Shown here: in pieces, positions 45,635 through 56,463 of the stretch
Numbering within the stretch: the stretch's first letter is position 1
Layout: each line of letters begins with the position of its first letter
Origin: Eutrigla gurnardus
Lineage: Eukaryota; Chordata; Actinopteri; Perciformes; Triglidae
Direction: 5' to 3'
DNA: 64,000 bases
Assembly: GCA_963514095.1 (NCBI GenBank)
Contig: OY741275.1
Coordinates: 25,240,898 to 25,304,897 of the forward strand
Position numbers and translations under genes: made by a program
The notes under the pieces: model-generated
Databases searched by the model: none
The model's input: the letters and a program-made list of their open reading frames with translations, nothing else
What the model was told of the DNA's origin: nothing

Positions 45635-46380
45635 AAGGGAAGGATGGGATTAATCTTTTCATCTACTTTCCTCCCTGTCTTTAAACTAAGCTAAGCTAAC
45701 GTAACGGGGTTAGGGAAAGGATGGGGATTAATCTTCTCATCTACTTTCCCCCTGTCTTGAAGATATGCTAAGCTAACGTAGCAGGGTTAGGGGAAGGATG
45801 GGATTAATCTTCTCATCTACTTCCCCCTGTCTTTAAGCTAAATTTAGCTAAGCTAATGTAGCGGGGTTTTGGGGAGAAATGGGATTAATCTAATCATCTA
45901 CTTTCCCCCTGTCTTTAAAATTAAACTAAGCTAACGTAGCGGGGTTAGGGGGAAAATGGGATTAATCTTCTCATCGATTTTCCCCCTGTCTTTAAGCTAA
46001 ATTTAGCTAAGCTAACGTAGCGGGGTTTGGGGAAAAATGGGATTAATCTTCTCATCTACTTTCCCCCTGTCTTTAAGCTAAATTTAGCTAAGCTAACGTA
46101 GCGGGGTTTTGGGGAAAAATGGGATTAATTTAATCATCTACTTTCCCCCTGTCTTTAAAATTAAGCTAAGCTTACGTAGCGGGGTTAGGGGGAAAATGGG
46201 ATTAATCTTCTCATCGATTTTCCCCCTGTCTTTAAGCGAAACTAAACTAACGTAGCGGGGTTAGGGGAAGGGTGGGATTAATCTTCTTATCTACTTTCCC
46301 CCCTGTCTTTAAACTAAGCAAAGCTAACGTAGCGGGGTTAGGGGAAGGATGGGATTAATCTTCTCATCTACTTTCCCCCT
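45635..46380. repeat. Minisatellite, ~60-70 bp unit (third copy, shortest)
   Basis: About 11 units of the same repeat as 33935-35690, ending at the same 'ggcgtcactcagaggtac' boundary. Confidence 0.95.
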
Positions 46381-46734
46381 GGCGTCACTCAGAGGTACAT
46401 TAGGCAGCGATGCACGTGCACACACTCACAGGCACCTGTATATACAAAAAAGAAAAGTTAATGACATGCACACTGTCATGTTAATCAAATTGCCTTCTTT
46501 TCGGGAGGTATGTGCTCATATGGAGAATCCTCCGTCTCAGTAATGATAATATAATTAGAATATTTCAAAACAGAATTATTAGTTGTCCCAGTGTGCTGTA
46601 CTGCAATTTGTTTCGAGGCCAATTTTTCTGGCATGGACCATAATGTACTAAATGAACATCATGCTGGATTGAAGAAGACTTGAAACTAGAGATTGAGACC
46701 ATAAACTCATGTTTACAATGTTTACTGAGATAAT

Positions 46735-46880
46735 ACATCAAGAGAGAAATAGGACCATTTTCTCATAGACTTCTGTACAACCAGAGAGGAGTCGCTCCCT
46801 GGTGGCCAGCAGAGAGAAGTAGGACCATTTTCTCATAGACTTCTATACAACCAGAGAGGAGTCGCCCCCTGGTGGCCATA
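46735..46880. repeat. 70-bp VNTR with CTCF-like motifs, 2 units (X3)
   Basis: Motifs at 46793-46808 (one C-to-T change) and 46863-46878. Confidence 0.8.
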
Positions 46881-47652
46881 AGAGAGAATGCAACTTTAAG
46901 GCACTTCTACGTTGGCTTCAGCTTTCACAACCGGACGGTTGCATCCTGGTGTATTTTGCACTGTTACACCCACTAATACTAAGATACTTTGTGTGTATTC
47001 ATACAACTGTGACTGACTTATATCTGCCTTTTTATTTACGTTTTACTATGAGTTGAAAAGCTGCAGATAAATGCTGAGTCATCACATCACTATCACAATG
47101 ACTCAAACGCCGACAGGCTTATAATGGAACAAGAGCTTTATTTTTTATCTTCACAGCTTAAAGAAAAAAAAAGATAGGTATGGTAAACATGAGGTTGTGT
47201 GAAAAAATAATACAAGGCTTGTTCAACACACTACTTTATCAACATTTGTAGCTTTTTAAATGTATGTTTACTTGACAGAATTGATAGAAAACAATGCAAG
47301 TGTGATTGCTTTACATTTAAATCAGTAGGAAACGCTCGATACATGTGTAGAGAATGTGTTCTTCGTGGCTCGCGTACAAAGCTTTCCCTCCTCAAATCTC
47401 CGTCGGAATAAGATGTGATGTCACAAACGAGCAAAAGCGGTGAAAACGTCCTCGTCGGTAACAATAGCTCTCGTTGGCTTCGCCTCTACGCACAAAAATA
47501 CACACAGGATCTTCATCTGTACATCCGTAGTTTGTTACTTTACATAATATATCTCATTTGAATAAAATCTATAGGATTATTAAAAAACGTCTACAAAGGC
47601 TTGTGGATACGGAGGATGAGGGATTCCACAGGGCCTCTAATGGGGACGCACT

Positions 47653-47944
47653 TCAAATGACTGTTGTGCTATCATGACGACAGGTTTGTTTGTGTGTGAG
47701 TGTGTGTGTCTGTCCACAGCTAATCTCCTGTTCTGGTGGATCCATGTGATGGTGCGCCTCCTTCTTGGCGCGGTCCTGGCAGTAGTCCTTCCCCCACTTG
47801 GTCTCGTCTTTGCGGCGCATGAACTTGTCGAACTCGTAGTGGTGCCACTGCCGCTTCCTCTCCTCGTCCTTCCCGCGGTGCTCCTTGTCTCTCTGCCGGC
47901 GGCCATGCTGCTCCCTCTGCTCCTTGTCGCTTTCAGGCTGACCT
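47653..47944 (-). CDS. Last coding exon of gene X, copy X3
   Basis: Same exon, acceptor CCACTAG|AGGTCAG. It reads through the X1 stop position and ends at TGA 47653-47655 after a shorter TH-rich tail than X2 (in-frame length change in a GT-rich microsatellite). On the minus strand, the missing 5' exons of gene X should lie at higher coordinates. This is the copy nearest to the right edge, so it is the best candidate for the exon still attached to the rest of the gene, beyond the satellite domain. Confidence 0.45.
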
Positions 47945-48240
47945 CTAGTGGTTGCCGAGGGGATTGCACATCCAGAATTTTTAATTCAAAGCAATTTAAG
48001 ATGCATGATAGCATGGAATAACAGGCAACATTGAATGAATGAATGAATGAATGAATGAATGCTTTATTTCAAACATGTGAATAATATTTTACACTTGAAG
48101 CACTAGTTGATAAAAGCCTTTGTATGTTTGAAAAGGAGTAGGAAGAAGCATTACCTTATTAATTCTGACCCCTTCTCCACTTAGTACCTAGTAGTATAGG
48201 TTATCTTACTTCCTGTGTATACTGTTTATTTTTTTTATTT

Positions 48241-48400
48241 AGGGAGGCAGTGCTAAGCACAGCCACCTACTGTTTGCAGAGTTATCCTGCGTGTTTTTTC
48301 TTCATATTATTATTAGGGAGGCAGTGCTAAGCACAGCCACCTACTGTTTGCAGAGACAAACAGTAGGTGGCTGTGCGAAGCACAGCCACCTATTGAAATC
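48241..48400. repeat. Hairpin-forming block 'ggtggctgtgc', satellite domain edge
   Basis: 'agggaggcagtgctaagcac' occurs at 48241 and 48316. A perfect 20-bp inverted repeat pairs 48331-48350 with 48357-48376 around a 6-nt loop. A second hairpin, ggtggctgtgc-gaa-gcacagccacc, lies at 48366-48390. Confidence 0.85.
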
Positions 48401-48419
48401 CTGCGTGTTTCTTCTTATT

Positions 48420-48617
48420 ATTCTTCCTCCTCCCGTTTTTTTGATTCCCTAAAACTGCCAAACAAAAACGAGCACCTAGGCGAATGTTACATCAAAACGT
48501 GCGGCTTGATCGGGATCGGTGTGCTATTTAAAAGAAGTCCAGAATATTAATTTTTCGCGACGTAAGTCGCGAAAAACCACCGCAAATTAGTCCCATAGGA
48601 ATGAATGGGATTAGTAA
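48420..48617. repeat. Long inverted repeat partner of 50310-50512
   Basis: The reverse complement of this stretch matches the end of each 1.9-kb unit, including the palindrome 'ttttcgcgacttacgtcgcg', the phrase 'cgatcccgatc' and 'tcccattcat'. It suggests the terminal inverted repeat of an element whose interior expanded. Confidence 0.65.
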
Positions 48618-50512
48618 ACTAGAAAATTCCCCCGCCGGGAAATTTTGAAAGGGCCACGGGGGCTACTGCCGGAGTGTACATTACGATGAGATTCTTCGAG
48701 ATTTCAAACGAGACGGAGTTGTTTTATGTATGGACGAGAAGAAGACGTTTGACTAAAAAAACTACATATCCCACTACTAAATGTAGTTTTTAGTACATTC
48801 CTGTCCACCAATCAGAGCACACCACTCGTGTCTCCATTTTAAGGTTTAAATGGAGTTTCTAGGTGAAAGTATGGACGAGAAGAAGACGTTTGACTAAAAA
48901 AACTACATATCCCACTACTAAATGTAGTTTTTAGTACATTCCTGTCCACCAATCAGAGCACACCACTCGTGTCTCCATTTTAAAGTTTAAATGGAGTTTC
49001 TAGGTGAAAGTATGGACGAGAAGAAGACGTTTGACTAAAAAAACTACATATCCCACTACTAAATGTAGTTTTTAGTACATTCCTGTCCACCAATCAGAGC
49101 ACACCACTCGTGTCTCCATTTTAAAGTTTAAATGGAGTTTCTAGGTGAAAGTATGGACGAGAAGAAGACGTTTGACTAAAAAAACTACATATCCCACTAC
49201 TAAATGTAGTTTTTAGTACATTCCTGTCCACCAATCAGAGCACACCACTCGTGTCTCCATTTTAAAGTTTAAATGGAGTTTCTGGGTGAAAGTATGGACG
49301 AGAAGAAGACGTTTGACTAAAAAAACTACATTTCCCACTACTAAATGTAGTTCTTAGTACATTCCTGTCCACCAATCAGAGCACACCACTCGTGTCTCCA
49401 TTTTAAAGTTTAAATGGAGTTTCTAGGTGAAAGTATGGACGAGAAGGAGACGTTTGACTAAAAAAACTACATATCCCACTATAAATGTAGTTTTTAGTAC
49501 ATTCTTGTCCACCAATCAGAGCACACCTGCTGTCAGTTATGAAGATTAGTGCCCCACAGTGCTGTCACCATGGCAACGGCCCCTTGCTGCATGTGTATGA
49601 CTGCTTTGGAGCGTCTCTCTGCTTCTTTCTATCGCTCCATTCCCCCTCTGCGTTGGGTCCGAACAAAAGCTTGCCACGCTCACACCAAAACTCCTATTGC
49701 CAAAATGTTTGCACCGTTAGCGCCACAAGACCCGGCTGAAGACACTGATGACTTTTATTTTTTCCTAGTCTCAGAAATGTGGACGCTAGCGCGAGTTAGA
49801 AATGCTGTTCGTTTCAGGTTTCTTTGAAAATCTGCTTCTCAATTAACATTGGAGCGGATGACGAAAAAAATGGACTTGGCCGTGCTTAGAGGTTGCTAGT
49901 TCAAATTCTGTAAATCTCACAGAGTTTTTGAGCACATCGTGAGAGACAGGACAAGTTTCTCTACAAAATTGGAAAATATCACGTCTGTAGATTGAAGATT
50001 GTGGCCGGGAGGAGTTTGGAAAGGAAAAAAATCTGAGAAGCCCTCACACTCTAAGCGATGATGTCACCCACTCTAGCCCAGAAGGTTCCGCGCAATACAC
50101 ACCCATTATAAACTCATGATTTCTCCCAAAACAATCATGGTCATTGAACAGTGATTGATCAGAAACTATATGACCTATTGAAACGCGGATTGGCACACGA
50201 GGACACAAGACTTGTGTCTACGTTTTAGAGTTTAAATGGAGTTTCTAGGTGAAAGTATGCCTGAGCAACAGGTGTTTGAAAAACGACATTTTCTGCTTTT
50301 TTTTTTCCGCTCATCCCATTCATTTCAATGGGAAAAATTTCGTTGGTTTTTCGCGACTTACGTCGCGAAAAATTCGTGTTCGGCTAAGAAAAGCAATAGC
50401 ACGCCGATCCCGATCGAACCACACGCTTTGATATATCACTTGTCCTACAACTCTTATCGCTGTAGAAGTTTTAGGCACTCGAAATTCGTCCGGAAAAGGC
50501 AAAATAATAATA
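48618..50512. repeat. Satellite unit A1 (1895 bp)
   Basis: Begins 'actagaaaattcccccgccg'. It contains six ~141-bp subrepeats (48728-49530), an X-box-like word gtcaccatggcaac (49564-49577), unique middle sequence, and the inverted repeat with the 'cgcgacttacgtcgcg' palindrome near 50352. Short open frames are conserved only because units are nearly identical; a related unit breaks them. Confidence 0.93.
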
Positions 50513-52407
50513 ACTAGAAAATTCCCCCGCCGGGAAATTTTGAAAGGGCCACGGGGGCTACTGCCGGAGTGTACATTACGATGAGATTCTTCGAGATTTC
50601 AAACGAGACGGAGTTGTTTTATGTATGGACGAGAAGAAGACGTTTGACTAAAAAAACTACATATCCCACTACTAAATGTAGTTTTTAGTACATTCCTGTC
50701 CACCAATCAGAGCACACCACTCGTGTCTCCATTTTAAGGTTTAAATGGAGTTTCTAGGTGAAAGTATGGACGAGAAGAAGACGTTTGACTAAAAAAACTA
50801 CATATCCCACTACTAAATGTAGTTTTTAGTACATTCCTGTCCACCAATCAGAGCACACCACTCGTGTCTCCATTTTAAAGTTTAAATGGAGTTTCTAGGT
50901 GAAAGTATGGACGAGAAGAAGACGTTTGACTAAAAAAACTACATATCCCACTACTAAATGTAGTTTTTAGTACATTCCTGTCCACCAATCAGAGCACACC
51001 ACTCGTGTCTCCATTTTAAAGTTTAAATGGAGTTTCTAGGTGAAAGTATGGACGAGAAGAAGACGTTTGACTAAAAAAACTACATATCCCACTACTAAAT
51101 GTAGTTTTTAGTACATTCCTGTCCACCAATCAGAGCACACCACTCGTGTCTCCATTTTAAAGTTTAAATGGAGTTTCTGGGTGAAAGTATGGACGAGAAG
51201 AAGACGTTTGACTAAAAAAACTACATTTCCCACTACTAAATGTAGTTCTTAGTACATTCCTGTCCACCAATCAGAGCACACCACTCGTGTCTCCATTTTA
51301 AAGTTTAAATGGAGTTTCTAGGTGAAAGTATGGACGAGAAGGAGACGTTTGACTAAAAAAACTACATATCCCACTATAAATGTAGTTTTTAGTACATTCT
51401 TGTCCACCAATCAGAGCACACCTGCTGTCAGTTATGAAGATTAGTGCCCCACAGTGCTGTCACCATGGCAACGGCCCCTTGCTGCATGTGTATGACTGCT
51501 TTGGAGCGTCTCTCTGCTTCTTTCTATCGCTCCATTCCCCCTCTGCGTTGGGTCCGAACAAAAGCTTGCCACGCTCACACCAAAACTCCTATTGCCAAAA
51601 TGTTTGCACCGTTAGCGCCACAAGACCCGGCTGAAGACACTGATGACTTTTATTTTTTCCTAGTCTCAGAAATGTGGACGCTAGCGCGAGTTAGAAATGC
51701 TGTTCGTTTCAGGTTTCTTTGAAAATCTGCTTCTCAATTAACATTGGAGCGGATGACGAAAAAAATGGACTTGGCCGTGCTTAGAGGTTGCTAGTTCAAA
51801 TTCTGTAAATCTCACAGAGTTTTTGAGCACATCGTGAGAGACAGGACAAGTTTCTCTACAAAATTGGAAAATATCACGTCTGTAGATTGAAGATTGTGGC
51901 CGGGAGGAGTTTGGAAAGGAAAAAAATCTGAGAAGCCCTCACACTCTAAGCGATGATGTCACCCACTCTAGCCCAGAAGGTTCCGCGCAATACACACCCA
52001 TTATAAACTCATGATTTCTCCCAAAACAATCATGGTCATTGAACAGTGATTGATCAGAAACTATATGACCTATTGAAACGCGGATTGGCACACGAGGACA
52101 CAAGACTTGTGTCTACGTTTTAGAGTTTAAATGGAGTTTCTAGGTGAAAGTATGCCTGAGCAACAGGTGTTTGAAAAACGACATTTTCTGCTTTTTTTTT
52201 TCCGCTCATCCCATTCATTTCAATGGGAAAAATTTCGTTGGTTTTTCGCGACTTACGTCGCGAAAAATTCGTGTTCGGCTAAGAAAAGCAATAGCACGCC
52301 GATCCCGATCGAACCACACGCTTTGATATATCACTTGTCCTACAACTCTTATCGCTGTAGAAGTTTTAGGCACTCGAAATTCGTCCGGAAAAGGCAAAAT
52401 AATAATA
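50513..52407. repeat. Satellite unit A2 (1895 bp)
   Basis: Same length as A1 with no difference noticed by eye; X-box-like word at 51459-51472. Confidence 0.93.
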
Positions 52408-54302
52408 ACTAGAAAATTCCCCCGCCGGGAAATTTTGAAAGGGCCACGGGGGCTACTGCCGGAGTGTACATTACGATGAGATTCTTCGAGATTTCAAACG
52501 AGACGGAGTTGTTTTATGTATGGACGAGAAGAAGACGTTTGACTAAAAAAACTACATATCCCACTACTAAATGTAGTTTTTAGTACATTCCTGTCCACCA
52601 ATCAGAGCACACCACTCGTGTCTCCATTTTAAGGTTTAAATGGAGTTTCTAGGTGAAAGTATGGACGAGAAGAAGACGTTTGACTAAAAAAACTACATAT
52701 CCCACTACTAAATGTAGTTTTTAGTACATTCCTGTCCACCAATCAGAGCACACCACTCGTGTCTCCATTTTAAAGTTTAAATGGAGTTTCTAGGTGAAAG
52801 TATGGACGAGAAGAAGACGTTTGACTAAAAAAACTACATATCCCACTACTAAATGTAGTTTTTAGTACATTCCTGTCCACCAATCAGAGCACACCACTCG
52901 TGTCTCCATTTTAAAGTTTAAATGGAGTTTCTAGGTGAAAGTATGGACGAGAAGAAGACGTTTGACTAAAAAAACTACATATCCCACTACTAAATGTAGT
53001 TTTTAGTACATTCCTGTCCACCAATCAGAGCACACCACTCGTGTCTCCATTTTAAAGTTTAAATGGAGTTTCTGGGTGAAAGTATGGACGAGAAGAAGAC
53101 GTTTGACTAAAAAAACTACATTTCCCACTACTAAATGTAGTTCTTAGTACATTCCTGTCCACCAATCAGAGCACACCACTCGTGTCTCCATTTTAAAGTT
53201 TAAATGGAGTTTCTAGGTGAAAGTATGGACGAGAAGGAGACGTTTGACTAAAAAAACTACATATCCCACTATAAATGTAGTTTTTAGTACATTCTTGTCC
53301 ACCAATCAGAGCACACCTGCTGTCAGTTATGAAGATTAGTGCCCCACAGTGCTGTCACCATGGCAACGGCCCCTTGCTGCATGTGTATGACTGCTTTGGA
53401 GCGTCTCTCTGCTTCTTTCTATCGCTCCATTCCCCCTCTGCGTTGGGTCCGAACAAAAGCTTGCCACGCTCACACCAAAACTCCTATTGCCAAAATGTTT
53501 GCACCGTTAGCGCCACAAGACCCGGCTGAAGACACTGATGACTTTTATTTTTTCCTAGTCTCAGAAATGTGGACGCTAGCGCGAGTTAGAAATGCTGTTC
53601 GTTTCAGGTTTCTTTGAAAATCTGCTTCTCAATTAACATTGGAGCGGATGACGAAAAAAATGGACTTGGCCGTGCTTAGAGGTTGCTAGTTCAAATTCTG
53701 TAAATCTCACAGAGTTTTTGAGCACATCGTGAGAGACAGGACAAGTTTCTCTACAAAATTGGAAAATATCACGTCTGTAGATTGAAGATTGTGGCCGGGA
53801 GGAGTTTGGAAAGGAAAAAAATCTGAGAAGCCCTCACACTCTAAGCGATGATGTCACCCACTCTAGCCCAGAAGGTTCCGCGCAATACACACCCATTATA
53901 AACTCATGATTTCTCCCAAAACAATCATGGTCATTGAACAGTGATTGATCAGAAACTATATGACCTATTGAAACGCGGATTGGCACACGAGGACACAAGA
54001 CTTGTGTCTACGTTTTAGAGTTTAAATGGAGTTTCTAGGTGAAAGTATGCCTGAGCAACAGGTGTTTGAAAAACGACATTTTCTGCTTTTTTTTTTCCGC
54101 TCATCCCATTCATTTCAATGGGAAAAATTTCGTTGGTTTTTCGCGACTTACGTCGCGAAAAATTCGTGTTCGGCTAAGAAAAGCAATAGCACGCCGATCC
54201 CGATCGAACCACACGCTTTGATATATCACTTGTCCTACAACTCTTATCGCTGTAGAAGTTTTAGGCACTCGAAATTCGTCCGGAAAAGGCAAAATAATAA
54301 TA
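52408..54302. repeat. Satellite unit A3 (1895 bp)
   Basis: As A1 and A2. After its final 'taataataactagaaaa' the array switches to unit B. Confidence 0.93.
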
Positions 54303-54776
54303 ACTAGAAAATGCATTTCCTGCGGAAATACGTGGAAATGCTTTAATGCTGAAGCAACATTGAAAAAAAAGCAGAATATTTGAAGAAAATATTAAAAAAG
54401 CTGAATATTTGAAGAAAATATTAAAAAAGCTGAATATTTGAAGAGAATATAAAAAAAGCTGAATATGTGCAAAAGTATGAAAAAGCTGAATAGTTGAGGA
54501 GAATATTAAAAAAGCTCAATATGTGCAAAAGTATGAAAAAGCTGAATATTTGAAGAGAATATTAAAAAAAGCTGAATATTTGAAAAGTTTGAAAAAGCTG
54601 AATAGCTGAGGGGAATATTCAAAAAGTTGAATATGCAAAAAGTTTTAAAAAGCTGAATAGCTGTAGAGAATATTCAAAAAGCTGAATATGTGAAAAGTAT
54701 GAAAAAGCTGAATAGCTGAAGAGAATATTCAAAAAGCTGAATATGTGAAAAGTATGAAAAAGCTGAATGTCTGTCC

Positions 54777-54808
<32 letters not shown>

Positions 54809-56463
54809 AATGTCTCACTCTCTGTCTGTCTCTCTCTCTCTGTGTGTCTCTCTCTGTCTCACTCACTCTCTGTCTGTCTGTCACTCTGTCTGTCAGTCCC
54901 CCCCTCTCTCTATCTGTCCATCACGCTGACGATGTCATATGTCATGATGTCATATGTCATCTATCTGTCCATCACGCTCTCTGTCTGTCCCTCTGTCTCT
55001 GTGTCTGTCCCTATCTCTTTCTGTGTCTGTCCCTCTCTCTCTCTGTCTCTCTGTCTGTCCCTCTGTCTCTGTGTCTGTCCCTCTGTCTCTGTCTGTCCCT
55101 ATCTCTTTCTGTGTCTGTCCCGCTTTCTCTCTCTCTCTGTCTGTCTGTCTTTCTATCTGTTTGTGTGTGTGTGTGTGTGTCTGTGTGTGTCTGTTAGCCA
55201 ATACATGTCACTGAACTCAGCTGTCACTCAAGTACTGCCGAGCACTACCGAGTACTACCGAGTACTACCGAGTACTACTGAGACTCAAGTACTGAGAACT
55301 ACTAGGTACAGGTCACTGAACTCAGCTGTCACTCAAGTACTACCGAGTACTCCATTTTAAAGTTTAAATGGAGTTTCTAGGTGAAAGTATGGCTGAGCTG
55401 AAGAGGTTTGACTAAAAAAACTACATATCCCACTACTAATGTAGTTTTAGTACATTCCTGTCCTCCAATCAGAGCACACCTGCTGTCAGTTATGAAGATC
55501 AGTGCCACACAGTGCTGTCACCATGGCAACGGCCCTTGCTGCGTGTGTATGACTGCTTTGGAGCGTCTCTCTGCTTCTCTCTATCGCTCAATTCCCCCTC
55601 TGCGCATGGGTCCGAACAAAAGCATGCCACGCTCACACCGAAACTCCTATCGCCAAAATTTTCGGACCGTTAGCGCCACAAGACTCGGCTGAAGACACTG
55701 ATGACTTTTATTTTTTCCTAGTGTCAGAAATGTGGACGCTAGGGCGAGTTAGAAATGCTGTTCATATCAGGTTTCTTTGAAAATCTGCTTCTAAATTAAC
55801 ATTGGAGCGGATGACGAGAAAACCTGACTTGGCCGCGCTTAGAGGTTGCTAGTTCAAATTCTGTAAAACTCACAGAGATTTTGAGCACATTGTGAGAGAC
55901 GGGACAAGTTTGTCTACAAAATTGGAAAATATCACGTCTGTAGAGTGAAGATCGTGGCCGGGAGGAGTTTGGAAAGGAAAAAACTCTGAGAAGCCCTCAC
56001 ACTCTAACTGATGATGTCACGCACTCTAGCCCAGAAGGTTCCGCGCAATACACACCCATTGAAAACTCAAAAAAAGTCTGAAAACAGCATCATATTTAAA
56101 CACTGATAATTTAAAAACTGTAATAGATATCACAATGAAAAGTAATAGCTGAATAGCTGAAGGTTTTGTGAATGTTTTAAAATTTGAATGACGTCTGTAG
56201 GTGGAAGTATGCAGACTGCCATGCTTTTCAAAGAGGAGCATGTTAAAGAGGTTTTTAGGCTGATCTCCATAGGAATGCATTGAAAAAAAAATATGGAAAA
56301 GGCTGAATATATGAAAAAGTATGAAAGGCTGAAAAAATGTTGAAGATATCCCGGAAAGAGCTGAAAAAGCTGAACATTTTGATAGCTGAATGGTTTTTGT
56401 AGCTGAAAGTATGCAGAAGCTAGAGGCGACCAAAAAACGTACGGAAGAAGAAAAATAAGAAAA
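54303..56463. repeat. Satellite unit B1 (~2.16 kb)
   Basis: Order: 'actagaaaatgcatttcctg', ~30-bp 'aaaaagctgaatatttgaag' repeats (54355-54770), CT/GT-rich microsatellite (54770-55195), 'gtactaccga' repeats (55230-55350), one 141-bp-type subrepeat, X-box-like word at 55517-55530, then a different 3' part with 'gctgaatagctgaagg'. A 1-bp change relative to unit A breaks the open frame after ATGGCAACGGCC. Confidence 0.9.

Larger units (their letters stand above)
46630..48240. repeat. Third gene X segment (X3), truncated on the right
   Basis: Follows X1/X2 to 'gtttattttttttattt' at ~48240, where satellite-domain sequence begins. Confidence 0.9.

Noticed and set aside
49539..49827. Small ORFs repeated in each 1.9-kb satellite unit (66, 92 and 93 codons)
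   Set aside because: They persist only because units are nearly identical. In units B1 and B2 a 1-bp difference after the shared ATGGCAACGGCC shifts the frame, and no codon-level constraint is visible.
54767..55360. Long Ser/Leu/Cys-rich ORFs over CT/GT microsatellite
   Set aside because: Microsatellite translation, open in several frames on both strands.
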